The notes below the pieces were generated by a model. That model was not told where the DNA came from, made no database searches, and was given only the letters and a program-made list of their open reading frames with translations. Shown here piece by piece: positions 31,582 through 38,857 of a stretch of DNA of 40,519 nt. Positions within the stretch are counted from its first letter, which is position 1; every line of letters begins with the position of its first letter. A program made the position numbers and the translations under genes. The stretch comes from Alistipes sp. (GTDB lineage Bacteria; Bacteroidota; Bacteroidia; Bacteroidales; Rikenellaceae). Location of the stretch: assembly GCA_017399485.1 (NCBI GenBank), contig JAFQCA010000032.1, positions 1 to 40,519 of the forward strand, written 5' to 3'.

Positions 31582-31823
31582 TTGCTGATTATTTTCTTTG
31601 TTAGTTTCTCTATGCGTTCTACTATATCGGCGTGGTCGCCTCCGGGTTGGAATTGTTTTACACACCAGCCGCACACATCGCGGCAGTTTCCGTTTTTGAA
31701 ATGGACGCGCCATTTAGCCCGTTTCGGTTTTCGGTGCCGGTGTCCTAAACTGCACGATACCCCCCCCACAATCGTATCGGGGTCGGGGTCAAATAGTGAT
31801 AATTGCATTTCGCGGATATTCAT
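31578..31823 (-). CDS. Small Cys/His-rich protein before methyltransferase
   Basis: An 81-aa basic protein with MNIREMQLSLFDPDPDTIVG at the start, GHRHRKPKRAKWR, and a Cys pair in CRDVCGWC that could bind zinc. Its stop overlaps the methyltransferase start (ATGA), so the two are probably translated together. It contains the third G8 tract (31760-31767) near its start, in frame in this copy. The opening QLSLFDPDP resembles short phage proteins of unknown role near methyltransferases. No firm family. Confidence 0.65.
   Translation of the reverse strand: MNIREMQLSLFDPDPDTIVGGVSCSLGHRHRKPKRAKWRVHFKNGNCRDVCGWCVKQFQPGGDHADIVERIEKLTKKIISK
31760..31767 (-). repeat. G8 tract in gene upstream of methyltransferase
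   Basis: Eight G on the coding strand at codons 19-22 of the 81-aa ORF, in frame here (IVGGVS). Slippage would truncate that protein and could uncouple translation of the methyltransferase. All G/C runs of six or more in the window are in this locus. Confidence 0.6.
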
Positions 31824-31841
31824 AGAATAGGGATTTAATGC

Positions 31842-31859
31842 GCCCGGCTTGCGCCGGGC
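31842..31859 (-). repeat. Hairpin downstream of VR2
   Basis: Perfect 7-bp stem GCCCGGC / GCCGGGC with a 4-nt loop, GCAA on the coding strand, beginning 41 bases beyond the end of the TR/VR2 match and 20 bases after the stop codon. No U tract follows on the coding strand, so it is not a typical terminator. Stem length, loop length and distance equal those of the hairpin at VR1, while the stem sequence differs. The loop is G-N-N-A but does not strictly fit GRNA. Confidence 0.75.
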
Positions 31860-31879
31860 TAAAGATTAACTACTAAAGA

Positions 31880-32563
31880 TTAACTGTTAAGCGGTAAAAA
31901 TGCTGAAACGGCCCTAACTCTGTTCTGGCTCGTAGCCTTAGTGCTGATGTGCGCGGTGCCGTTGTTGAGGTTCAAAGTCCACGCGTCGGTCGCGCTGTAT
32001 TGTGTGCTGGCCCAATACCAACCGCAAAGCGGTTTACCTCCGATAGCCTCCAAAGCGGCGTTAATGTCGCGGATATGCAGCAGGATAAAATACAGCTCGC
32101 CCAAACTTGGGATATACTCGCCGTCTGCCAGCAAAATATCGTCGTTCAGAATACCGCGTATATCGTCGGTGTTTTCCTTACCGTTCCAGTCCGCTACGGC
32201 TTCGTGGTACTTGGTAATAAAGCGTGTGCCGCCTTGTTTCTTGGTAAGGGTTATTTCGTCCTCTGTCATATCGCCCATAGCGACGGCCAGCGACTTGTTA
32301 CCCAACTTAACGCCTACGCTTTTGTATAGGCTCTTTTCGGTGTCGGAAAGTGTTTGCCCGGTAAACAGTACGGCGGTGTCGTCGTGCTGTATCAAATAAA
32401 CACCGTCTGCCAATCCGTTAGCGGTCTTTGCCTGCTGAGGCTCCGGGGTCGCTGTTTCGTTGCCTGCTATAAAGTCGTAGCACGCTTTAGAGTTCTGCAC
32501 GTCGTAACGGTTCGCTTTGAGCAATTCGTAACGCAAATTTTGTTTTTCTGTTAAAGTGTTCAT
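31880..32563 (-). CDS. DGR target 2: variable lectin-fold protein in early region
   Basis: A 227-aa protein whose C-terminus (about 188-221) is the second variable repeat. The N-terminal part (1-95) is unlike target 1: an initial helix (LTEKQNLRYELLKANRYDVQ) followed by a beta-rich section (GVYLIQHDDTAVLFTGQ). The C-terminal domain (about 120-227) has ADGEYIPSLGELYFILLHI, CGWYWASTQYSAT and RVRAVSAF, parallel to target 1. No signal peptide or membrane segment is seen. It lies in the leftward operon between the DNA polymerase group and the methyltransferase, 1 base after the preceding gene. Its ligand is unknown; it could be a virion decoration, an intracellular binder or a protein displayed by the lysogen. 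Confidence 0.92.
   Translation of the reverse strand: MNTLTEKQNLRYELLKANRYDVQNSKACYDFIAGNETATPEPQQAKTANGLADGVYLIQHDDTAVLFTGQTLSDTEKSLYKSVGVKLGNKSLAVAMGDMTEDEITLTKKQGGTRFITKYHEAVADWNGKENTDDIRGILNDDILLADGEYIPSLGELYFILLHIRDINAALEAIGGKPLCGWYWASTQYSATDAWTLNLNNGTAHISTKATSQNRVRAVSAFLPLNS
31901..31999 (-). repeat. DGR variable repeat 2 (VR2)
   Basis: Aligns without gaps to the TR at offset 27108. Eight substitutions in the core, all at coding-strand adenines of the TR; the first non-adenine difference (at 32000) marks the coding-5' edge. The 22-base coding 3' end is identical to TR and VR1. It keeps more template residues (NLNNG) than VR1. Confidence 0.96.
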
Positions 32564-32564
32564 T

Positions 32565-32894
32565 TTAGTAGATATTTAGTTTGTTGATATTCTGTTTAAC
32601 TTTGGCGTGGCACTCGTCGGCTACGTAACTGTTGGCTACTTCGCCCTTTTCGCTTAGTATTTCGTCCTCTACGCCGGTGCCGTAATTGTGCATAAAGCAC
32701 AAAAATTTAGTGCCGTTGGATAACTCTACGATAAACGGCAAATCCTTACCGATACCGAAAAACCCTTTTTCGCAACCGCCGCAGCTAACGGTATAGTTTG
32801 GGTTAAACTCTATGTAGTCCGTGTGCGCCGTCCAGTGCTTATCACCGTATCGCTTTATGGCTGCGTAGCGAAAGCGCAAAAATTTCTTATTCAT
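32565..32894 (-). CDS. Hypothetical protein upstream of DGR target 2
   Basis: A 109-aa protein beginning NKKFLRFRYAAIKRYGDKHW. It has four Cys, two in CGGC, and aromatic strands (DYIEFNPNYTVSCGG), suggesting a compact beta-rich fold. It lies 4 bases after the polymerase gene and 1 base before the second DGR target, so it may be produced with that protein, perhaps as partner or chaperone; this is a guess from position. No family recognised. Confidence 0.7.
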   Translation of the reverse strand: MNKKFLRFRYAAIKRYGDKHWTAHTDYIEFNPNYTVSCGGCEKGFFGIGKDLPFIVELSNGTKFLCFMHNYGTGVEDEILSEKGEVANSYVADECHAKVKQNINKLNIY

Positions 32895-32898
32895 ATTG

Positions 32899-34845
32899 CT
32901 AATCTTTCAAATAGTACGGTGTCGTATATCCTGCGCCTTTCAGCGGTAGGTCGCGGCACCAGTCTATCGGTTTGCTAAAAATGTTTTCTACGTCTTGCAG
33001 GGTTTGGCCCGGTTCTGCTTCTACCACTATTTCGTCGTGGATATGGAAAACGATATTTAACCCTGCCGCGTCAGCTCTCAGAATGATAAGGCCCAAAATG
33101 TCGCGTGCTATGGCTTGTACCACGTTCTCGGTAAGTTTACCGCCGTAGGTGCGTACTTTGCCCCACTTCTTAGTCATTTGGTTTGTACCCTCATACTCTA
33201 TAATTTCGTGGTCGCCTCTCCAGCCGTCGTTTTGCTCGATACCGATACGGGCGCGTGGGTAACACAGTGTACGCCCCGACGGTAAGGTAATAAGCAGCAT
33301 ACCCCAGCGGTACGATACGACGATACCCCGGTGGATAGTCGCGCTTTCGCCGGTCTTGATAGCCTTAACCGCTGCCGCCTCAATGATACCCCAAAAACGA
33401 ACGATATGCGGATTAGCAGCACGCCAACGCTGCATAATGTCCTTTTCTTCTTGTTCGGACAATCCCATACGGCTACCGCCCATAGCCTCCAACGCCGCAA
33501 CGCCGCCGCCGTAGCCCAAAGCCAAAACCGCGATTTTACCTTTTTGGCGTAGTCCGCTGTTTTGTCCGTGCTTTTCCACCTTGCAATTAAACATTTGCCC
33601 GGCGGTAGCGCAGTAAATATCACCACCTGCACGGAATACGTCTAATACCCACTGCTCACCGGCTAACCACGCAATTACGCGCGCCTCGATAGCGGAAAAG
33701 TCGCAGACGTGGAACGTGCAGCCGGGCTTTGCTATAAACGCTGTACGTATCAGTTCCGAAAGCACGTGCGTAGGGTTGGCGTAGTTCATTTGGAAATCGT
33801 CTAAATCGCCTGCTTTAACCAGCTGGCGCGCGTAGTCCAAATCTTCCAAATGGTTTTGCGGTAGGTTCTGCACCTGCACCAATCTACCGGCCCAGCGTCC
33901 GGTACGTGCTGCGCCGCAGAATTGTAACAGCCCGTGTATGCGCCCGTCGTCGCAAACACATTCCAGCATAGCGTTATACTTCTTTGTTGAGGTTTTACCC
34001 ATTTCGCGGCGTAACTCTAAAGCCCTGCGCGCCTTGCTGTGGTACTTTACCAGTGCCTCCACGTCGTCCAAAGTCTTTTTGTTTAGCGTGGTTACTGATA
34101 TACCGCATACGCGGTTTAGGTACTCTTTTAGTTGGGTGGTGCTGTTTGGGTTCTCCAGTCCGGTAAGTTCCTTTGCCTCGTTAAGCAGCTGAGCTTTATA
34201 TTCGTCGTCGAAACGTGTAGCGTTTTCCGCTAACTGCCGGTCTAACAAAACGCCCCGGTCGTTAATTCTCTGGTCTATGGTGTACAGTTCTTCGTCAAAG
34301 GCGGCAGGCTCCAGTCTGCGTACTTTGGCTAATATCTGCTGCTCCACTTCCACGTCGCGTATATTGTACTGCTTGAATAACTCCCAGCGGTCGGGCGCGT
34401 CTGCCGGTAGGTGTCTTTTGCCTTTGGTCGGGGTTGAGAAATAGCGTATAAGTGTTTTACCCTCTTTCATTTTTCCCTGCTCCAGCCTCAACACTTCGCC
34501 GCACTGCTCCAACGACAAAGGCAAACCCATACGGGCGGCTCTTACCATTGTGCAACGCCATTGCGCCGGGTCTAACATCGGCCAACCGAAATAACGACTG
34601 ATACAAACGCGTTCAAATGTGGCATTAAAAGCAGTTTTGATAACTGCCGGGTTTCTCAAAGCGTCCATAATCTCAGCAGGCAGCGTTTCGCCTTGTGCGA
34701 AATCGCAGCACTGCACCGCGCCGCCGTCCACGCAATACGCAAATAGCAGTATCGTAAAATCGTCTGCCTCTACGTAGCGGTACACGCCGCAGCTCTTCAA
34801 ATCGTGGCTGCTATAAGTTTCTATATCTATGCCTAATTCGCGCAT
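32899..34845 (-). CDS. Family A DNA polymerase with 3'-5' exonuclease
   Basis: Replicates the phage genome. The 648-aa protein starts with a DnaQ-like proofreading exonuclease (GIDIETYS, Asp7 and Glu9). Polymerase motifs follow: A at about 378-393 (DFSAIEARVIAWLAG), B near 425-440 (RQKGKIAVLALGYGGG) and C near 602 (FHIHDEIVVEAE). The 5' nuclease domain of bacterial Pol I is absent, as usual in phage enzymes. Next to it are DUF2815, DUF2800, a primase-helicase, VRR-NUC and SNF2 genes, a replication set shared by many siphophages. Confidence 0.96.
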   Translation of the reverse strand: MRELGIDIETYSSHDLKSCGVYRYVEADDFTILLFAYCVDGGAVQCCDFAQGETLPAEIMDALRNPAVIKTAFNATFERVCISRYFGWPMLDPAQWRCTMVRAARMGLPLSLEQCGEVLRLEQGKMKEGKTLIRYFSTPTKGKRHLPADAPDRWELFKQYNIRDVEVEQQILAKVRRLEPAAFDEELYTIDQRINDRGVLLDRQLAENATRFDDEYKAQLLNEAKELTGLENPNSTTQLKEYLNRVCGISVTTLNKKTLDDVEALVKYHSKARRALELRREMGKTSTKKYNAMLECVCDDGRIHGLLQFCGAARTGRWAGRLVQVQNLPQNHLEDLDYARQLVKAGDLDDFQMNYANPTHVLSELIRTAFIAKPGCTFHVCDFSAIEARVIAWLAGEQWVLDVFRAGGDIYCATAGQMFNCKVEKHGQNSGLRQKGKIAVLALGYGGGVAALEAMGGSRMGLSEQEEKDIMQRWRAANPHIVRFWGIIEAAAVKAIKTGESATIHRGIVVSYRWGMLLITLPSGRTLCYPRARIGIEQNDGWRGDHEIIEYEGTNQMTKKWGKVRTYGGKLTENVVQAIARDILGLIILRADAAGLNIVFHIHDEIVVEAEPGQTLQDVENIFSKPIDWCRDLPLKGAGYTTPYYLKD

Positions 34846-34849
34846 TATA

Positions 34850-35308
34850 TCAGTCGTTACGGGTTTCGTTATATCTCATTTTAAGATTTACCACTGTACG
34901 CAATTCGTCCAAATCCACCGGCCCGGTAATGCGTCCGCAGATAAACTGCACAGCACCGCCCAGCAGCATTACGTCTATGCTCTTTTCCGGTTGGAAATCG
35001 TCGCCGCCTGCCAACTTCGCAGCGTGTAGCCACGTTGCAGCCACTATAAGAATGTCTGCCAGTTCGTCGGTGGTCGTATCGTGGATTTTCTCGCCGTACA
35101 GCGCGTTAAAATCTTCGTCCGATAACTCGGTAGCCTTAGCGGTCGTTTCGTTGAAATTCGGCACGTTTGCGCCCTTTTCTACGGCGTTCCAATACTCGGC
35201 CAACTCTACGCGCAGATAATCCATACAGCCTACGCAGGTAGTATCTTTGCCTCTGTTGGTTGCTGCCGTGTAGCAGCGTTCCGCTATTTCAGAAATTAGT
35301 TTGTACAT
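34850..35308 (-). CDS. MazG-like NTP pyrophosphohydrolase-type protein
   Basis: 152 aa when started at the Met at 35308 (MYKLISEIAERCYTAATNRG); the open frame extends to 35404 but that part runs through a terminator-like hairpin and the end of the previous gene. The segment TDELADILIVAATWLHAAK carries the E-LAD-I pattern of the MazG/all-alpha NTP pyrophosphatase group, which hydrolyses nucleoside triphosphates and may clean or adjust nucleotide pools. An upstream VELAEYWNAVEKG could supply the other metal ligands. Position in the replication operon fits. Confidence 0.65.
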   Translation of the reverse strand: MYKLISEIAERCYTAATNRGKDTTCVGCMDYLRVELAEYWNAVEKGANVPNFNETTAKATELSDEDFNALYGEKIHDTTTDELADILIVAATWLHAAKLAGGDDFQPEKSIDVMLLGGAVQFICGRITGPVDLDELRTVVNLKMRYNETRND

Positions 35309-35325
35309 AATCGGGATTTTTGAAA

Positions 35326-35355
35326 ACCCGTGCAGGCGCGAACACCTACACGGGT
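35326..35355 (-). terminator. Terminator-like hairpin after DUF2815 gene
   Basis: On the minus strand an 11-bp stem (ACCCGTGTAGG / CCTGCACGGGT, one G-T pair) with an 8-nt loop, followed by TTTTC. It begins 11 bases after the DUF2815 stop and ends before the MazG-like start, and may reduce transcription into the polymerase genes or stabilise the upstream mRNA. Confidence 0.5.
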
Positions 35356-35366
35356 CGTTAGGTTGT

Positions 35367-35948
35367 TTACAAATCGTCGTCGTCCTCCATATCAATATCG
35401 GCAAAGTCGGTTTCTGCTGAGGCTCTACCGCCCAGTCTTTCGCCGTCCTTAAACTTCATAATGTTGTTGAGGCCGCAGGCTACGCCACGGTTGCCGCTTA
35501 CGTCGTAGCCAAAGAATGTAACCGAAACAATAGCCCAAACGCCGCTATATATTTCGTCCTCGTCCATAATAGGCGATTTGTTTTTGTCGCAAACGCCGGG
35601 GCGTGTGTTGCTCTTTGCGTTTACGTAGAAATGTCCGCTATATACGTCGTCGTCCTCTTTGTCGGTGTCGCCGTCGCGTAACGGCATATCCAATTTTTTA
35701 GGCTCTTTGCCGCCCCACTTTGAGGTAACAGCCGCTTTCTTTGCGGCCTCGATAGCCTGCTGGATAGCCTTAATAGTTTCCTTTTCCTCCTTTGGTATAA
35801 GTACATTTGTCATATACTTACCGCTGGCTGCGTCGCCGTCGGGCGAATACTTACTAAATACGTGCGTGTAACTCAATCTGCACGGGCCAAACACTACCTT
35901 AGTGTCTTTTACAATCGGTGTAATCATACTGTTAAACTGTTTATCCAC
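35367..35948 (-). CDS. DUF2815 ssDNA-binding protein
   Basis: A 193-aa protein of the phage single-stranded DNA-binding family (gp2.5-like OB fold). Typical pieces: VVFGPCRLSYTHVFSKYSPD, KYMTNVLIPKEEKETIKAIQ, GHFYVNAKSNTRPGV and VWAIVSVTFFGYDVSGNRGV. It ends in an acidic tail (DIDMEDDDDL), as ssDNA-binding proteins do. Found with DUF2800 and a family A polymerase in many phages, as here. Confidence 0.9.
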   Translation of the reverse strand: MDKQFNSMITPIVKDTKVVFGPCRLSYTHVFSKYSPDGDAASGKYMTNVLIPKEEKETIKAIQQAIEAAKKAAVTSKWGGKEPKKLDMPLRDGDTDKEDDDVYSGHFYVNAKSNTRPGVCDKNKSPIMDEDEIYSGVWAIVSVTFFGYDVSGNRGVACGLNNIMKFKDGERLGGRASAETDFADIDMEDDDDL

Positions 35949-35970
35949 TCCCGGAATACGCCGGGCCGTC

Positions 35971-36078
35971 TTATTGGTTTTTGTTACTTCTAAATCCGTG
36001 TACCGCTATGCCTAAAAGTATGGCTGTGTACAAAGCCCAAAACGGGTGCTGCATTACAAAATCAAATACTACCTGCAT
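35971..36078 (-). CDS. Small ORF, 35-aa single-pass membrane protein
   Basis: Leftward ORF reading MQVVFDFVMQHPFWALYTAI and then a hydrophobic LLGIAVHG, ending SNKNQ. One membrane helix is likely. It starts 3 bases after the DUF2800 stop and fits the gap to the DUF2815 gene, which suggests a true gene of the operon. Function unknown. Confidence 0.55.
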   Translation of the reverse strand: MQVVFDFVMQHPFWALYTAILLGIAVHGFRSNKNQ

Positions 36079-36081
36079 AGC

Positions 36082-37242
36082 CTAAAATTTTACGTCCTTG
36101 AAATCGTCGGCTAACGGGTCGATAGCCGGGCGTTTGTCGCTTTCCGGTGCCAGTGTCGGTTTGCCTTGCGGTTTCTCTATGTAATCGCCACAGATAGCGG
36201 CAAACTGTTTCTTTCCGGTCAGTTTCTCCAAATCGGTAATGGTTCGTAGCTCCTGCGGCTTGTAAATCTCCGTAGTCTTGTAACCGGCTTTGTTGAGTGC
36301 TAAGGCTGCGCCGTCTTGGTCGGTAATCTTTCGGACGCTGCGCCCCTCTACGACTTTCCAACCGTGTAACTGTACGCCGCTTAACGCCTGCTGTAGTGCG
36401 TAGTCCTCTACGCCTGCTAACCACGTTTTCACGGTTGCCAACATCGGCAGTATATCTGCTGCCAGTTCGTCCGGGCTTATCAGTTTGGGGTCGGGGTGGT
36501 TCTTTGCTGCCTCGATACACTTTTGCGTAAGTGCGCGGCAGTTGCTTTTCACCTTGCAGAATTGGCACCAGTCGCCCGGTACTTGTGGGCCGTCGCCTTT
36601 GTATGCCTGCTGCGCCTTTGGTGTCAGTACGCCGTCAGTCCACGCCATTAACTCAGATACGCTTAACTCCCATTCGCTGAAATTCTCGATACGGGGCTGT
36701 ATAATTGTCATTCGTACCCGGTCTATCTTATACTCAAAACTGAATTTTTCGTAAGCACCCAAACCGTAGATTTTCATTTGGGGGTTATCTACTGCCGATA
36801 CCTTAACGCCTTTGCCGTACTTGAAATCTATAACTTCCATAGTGCCGTCGGCGATAATGATAGCGTCGGCAGTTCCGAAAGCGTCCGGCACGTACTCGCT
36901 GAAATCTAACCGGGTTTCAATCAGCAGCAGCGCGTCTTTGGTCTTTGCGCGTGCAGCGTTGAATTTCTCCAGCACGATAGTTTTGTAGGTGTCCGTATAT
37001 TCGTCCATTTCGCCGGTGTGATAGCGGTCGTTAAGTTCCGCTATCTCTTTGGCTTCGCCGTCAGTCGGCAGACCTAAAAACGCTTTCAACTTCTGCGCAC
37101 AATACGCGTGCGCTAATGTACCCTCGGCGGCAAACTCGCTGCCTTTGTCCTCTACGTCAGCCTCCAGTCGTGGGGCGGCTGTGCAGTTAATCCACCTATG
37201 CGCAGCGGACGGGCTTAATAATGCGTGTGCAGTTGCTCCCAT
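36082..37242 (-). CDS. DUF2800 PD-(D/E)XK nuclease
   Basis: A 386-aa RecB/Cas4-like nuclease of phage replication modules. Active-site features are an early His in GTLAHAYCAQ (about 42-48), Asp in FGTADAIIIADG (about 119), and Asp and Lys in MEVIDFKYGKG (about 133-140). Four Cys later in the protein (WCQFCKVKSNC and the following CIEAAK) could hold an iron-sulphur or zinc site, as in AddB/Cas4 relatives. It probably processes DNA ends for recombination together with the ssDNA-binding protein. Confidence 0.9.
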   Translation of the reverse strand: MGATAHALLSPSAAHRWINCTAAPRLEADVEDKGSEFAAEGTLAHAYCAQKLKAFLGLPTDGEAKEIAELNDRYHTGEMDEYTDTYKTIVLEKFNAARAKTKDALLLIETRLDFSEYVPDAFGTADAIIIADGTMEVIDFKYGKGVKVSAVDNPQMKIYGLGAYEKFSFEYKIDRVRMTIIQPRIENFSEWELSVSELMAWTDGVLTPKAQQAYKGDGPQVPGDWCQFCKVKSNCRALTQKCIEAAKNHPDPKLISPDELAADILPMLATVKTWLAGVEDYALQQALSGVQLHGWKVVEGRSVRKITDQDGAALALNKAGYKTTEIYKPQELRTITDLEKLTGKKQFAAICGDYIEKPQGKPTLAPESDKRPAIDPLADDFKDVKF

Positions 37243-37245
37243 AGC

Positions 37246-37779
37246 CTAAAACGGACAATCTTCTACTAATTCGTCGTCTTTCACATACACAGCGTCGCAA
37301 TAGGCTACAAACTTTTGGCAGCTCTCGCCGTCCGGTAGTGCGCTTGGTTTCTCTGCTCCACAGATAGCGGCGGTATTCTTAAACCACGCTGTTAGCTGTC
37401 TGTGCCATTTCTTGTAACCCTCACTGTCGGGGTTCTCTTTCCAGTTCTCGCCCTCGATACGCTTACGGGTTCTATCCATAGCCGCGCGTACATCTACGAC
37501 GGTATAAACCTTGTTTTCCTGCGCAGCCTCAACGGGTGCGGCTGTTTCGGTCTTAGGCTCCGGGGTCTGTTCTGCCTCTGCCGCAGGTGCGGTTTCCTGC
37601 TGTGGCTCCGGTTGTGGGTTCTCTACTACGGGCTGCTGTCTTGCAGCTCTCGGTTTCTTTGGTGCAGGTGCGGCGGCTGGGGCCTCAACCTGCGGACGGT
37701 TAAGCAGCGACAATAATAGCCCGTTCAGTTCGGGGGTTACGCCGATATTAACCGATACGTTAATTTGAATAGGTTGCAT
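37246..37779 (-). CDS. Hypothetical protein with Pro/Ala/Glu-rich linker
   Basis: A 177-aa protein in three parts: a short N-terminal segment (MQPIQINVSVNIGVTPELNG), a low-complexity linker of Pro, Ala, Glu, Gln and Thr (about 32-88), and a C-terminal folded part (about 90-177, YTVVDVRAAMDRTRKRIEGE, then WHRQLTAWFKNTAAICG). It precedes the DUF2800 gene by 3 bases. No family recognised; a replication or recombination accessory role is likely from position. Confidence 0.7.
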   Translation of the reverse strand: MQPIQINVSVNIGVTPELNGLLLSLLNRPQVEAPAAAPAPKKPRAARQQPVVENPQPEPQQETAPAAEAEQTPEPKTETAAPVEAAQENKVYTVVDVRAAMDRTRKRIEGENWKENPDSEGYKKWHRQLTAWFKNTAAICGAEKPSALPDGESCQKFVAYCDAVYVKDDELVEDCPF

Positions 37780-37791
37780 AACTGTAAAGTG

Positions 37792-38028
37792 TTAATAGTT
37801 ATTTGCTGCGTTCATAAGTTCGGGAATAGTACCCAGTCGCTTCCAACGCGCGTAAAGTTTTGCTAAAACGTAGGCGGCCAAAAAGCCGATAACCTTAGAC
37901 GAAATAAGGGTGTAGATATAGTTTGCGGTAGGCAAACTTTCGTTAGGCACAGCCATAACACCCAAAATGAATACTGTAACCAAAACTACTAATACGTAGT
38001 AGCGGTAGTTAGATAAAATCTTTTTCAT
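37792..38028 (-). CDS. Small two-helix membrane protein
   Basis: A 78-aa protein with membrane segments at about 9-27 (YYVLVVLVTVFILGVMAV) and about 45-60 (VIGFLAAYVLAKLY), and basic ends. It lies in the early operon, where small membrane proteins often affect host functions or superinfection. No family recognised. Confidence 0.7.
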   Translation of the reverse strand: MKKILSNYRYYVLVVLVTVFILGVMAVPNESLPTANYIYTLISSKVIGFLAAYVLAKLYARWKRLGTIPELMNAANNY

Positions 38029-38032
38029 TGCT

Positions 38033-38293
38033 TTAGTCGTTTATTTTGTCCTTAAATTCTGTTTCCAATGTGTAGAGAATATCGCCCCACATACCTACCG
38101 TTACCTCGTTCCAGCGTCCTACTACGCGGCCCTCTACGGTTGCCTCACCTACGCCGGTGTTTTTGTCGTAGTTAAACCGTACTTTGCCGCCGTTAAACCA
38201 CTGGCGCATTACGTTACCTACTTCGTCGTGGTGCGTGTCGCAGTTGGGTATATACCCCTGCGGTGCTTGCTTTAATGGCATTTGTAAACTCAT
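38033..38293 (-). CDS. Hypothetical early protein
   Basis: An 86-aa soluble protein with strands such as GGKVRFNYDKNTGVGEATVE and a C-terminal helix (DILYTLETEFKDKIND). Tightly spaced within the early operon (4 bases to the next gene). No family recognised. Confidence 0.65.
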   Translation of the reverse strand: MSLQMPLKQAPQGYIPNCDTHHDEVGNVMRQWFNGGKVRFNYDKNTGVGEATVEGRVVGRWNEVTVGMWGDILYTLETEFKDKIND

Positions 38294-38311
38294 AATCTTG
38301 ATATTTGAAAT

Positions 38312-38512
38312 TTATAAATAGGTGGTTTCCCAACACTTGATTATTTGCCGCCCGGTAGTGAATTTGGCGCGCCCTGCTTTGCGTACCTTAAAGCGTATGC
38401 AGCCGTCGTTTTCCCAGCGTTTGATAGTGTGGCGTTCTACGCCCAGTATCTGCGCTGCCTCTTTTTGACTGTATCGCCTATCGGGGTCGCAAACCGGCTT
38501 AGTTGGTATCAT
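38312..38512 (-). CDS. Helix-turn-helix protein, excisionase/MerR-like
   Basis: A 66-aa winged-helix-type DNA-binding protein: YSQKEAAQILGVERHTIKRW is a clear HTH of the helix_turn_helix_17/excisionase kind, followed by FKVRKAGRAKFTTGRQIIKC as the wing. As second gene of the leftward operon, opposite the repressor, it could be an excisionase or Cro-like regulator. It overlaps the previous gene by 14 bases. Confidence 0.8.
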   Translation of the reverse strand: MIPTKPVCDPDRRYSQKEAAQILGVERHTIKRWENDGCIRFKVRKAGRAKFTTGRQIIKCWETTYL

Positions 38513-38714
38513 AGCGCGTAACGGTTAGCGTTAGGCCGTCAGACTTGCAAGCAAAGCGGCAGTTTTCCATTTTCTGCATAGCGTATGCAGTATTTTTTTG
38601 GCTATCCAAATCGTAGCCGTCCGCACACTGTACGGTAATCTGTTCTCCGTTCTGCAATGCTCGCAGACGTTCACGGGTAATTTTTTCTGTAACTTTCTGT
38701 ACCATAATCTCCAT
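38499..38714 (-). CDS. First gene of leftward early operon, hypothetical
   Basis: A 71-aa protein (MEIMVQKVTEKITRERLRAL start; a second Met at residue 4). A helix followed by beta strands such as CRFACKSDGLTLTVTRY. It is the first gene after the divergent promoter region and overlaps the HTH gene's start. No family recognised; early regulatory or host-takeover roles are common at this position. Confidence 0.65.
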   Translation of the reverse strand: MEIMVQKVTEKITRERLRALQNGEQITVQCADGYDLDSQKNTAYAMQKMENCRFACKSDGLTLTVTRYDTN

Positions 38715-38730
38715 TTTTCGGTAAAAACTT

Positions 38731-38857
38731 CGTTCGTTTGTTGGTGCAATAGAAAAAACTGCCTACCTTTGCCGTTGGAAGTTATGCGAAAACCGGCCTT
38801 TTAGGTCGGCAGTCTTTCTTTTGCCCTTTTGGTTCGTTTGTTTGTTCGTTGGTGCAA
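38731..38857. repeat. Pair of imperfect direct repeats in immunity region
   Basis: GTTCGTTTGTTGGTGCAA ends at 38749 and GTTTGTTCGTTGGTGCAA ends at 38857 (16 of 18 identical, sharing GTTGGTGCAA). One copy overlaps the initially transcribed region of the leftward promoter and the other lies just before the first early gene. They are candidate operators for the repressor or Cro-like protein. Confidence 0.45.
38764..38771 (+). promoter_or_regulatory. Possible rightward promoter element in immunity region
   Basis: TACCTTTG fits TAnnTTTG on the plus strand. Nineteen bases upstream stands TTGG, a weak -33. A transcript from here would carry an approximately 190-base leader, including a CCGGCC/GGTCGG stem at 38794-38810, before the repressor gene. 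It might be the repressor promoter or a short regulatory RNA. Confidence 0.35.

Noticed and set aside
31582..31713. N-terminal extension of the methyltransferase frame to 31713
   Set aside because: The extra 44 residues are Arg/Lys/Pro-rich and overlap the preceding gene in another frame; the methyltransferase family begins at the Met at 31581, which forms an ATGA junction with that gene.
36062..36568. 168-codon leftward ORF
   Set aside because: Overlaps the DUF2800 gene in another frame on the same strand; Arg-rich and without family features.
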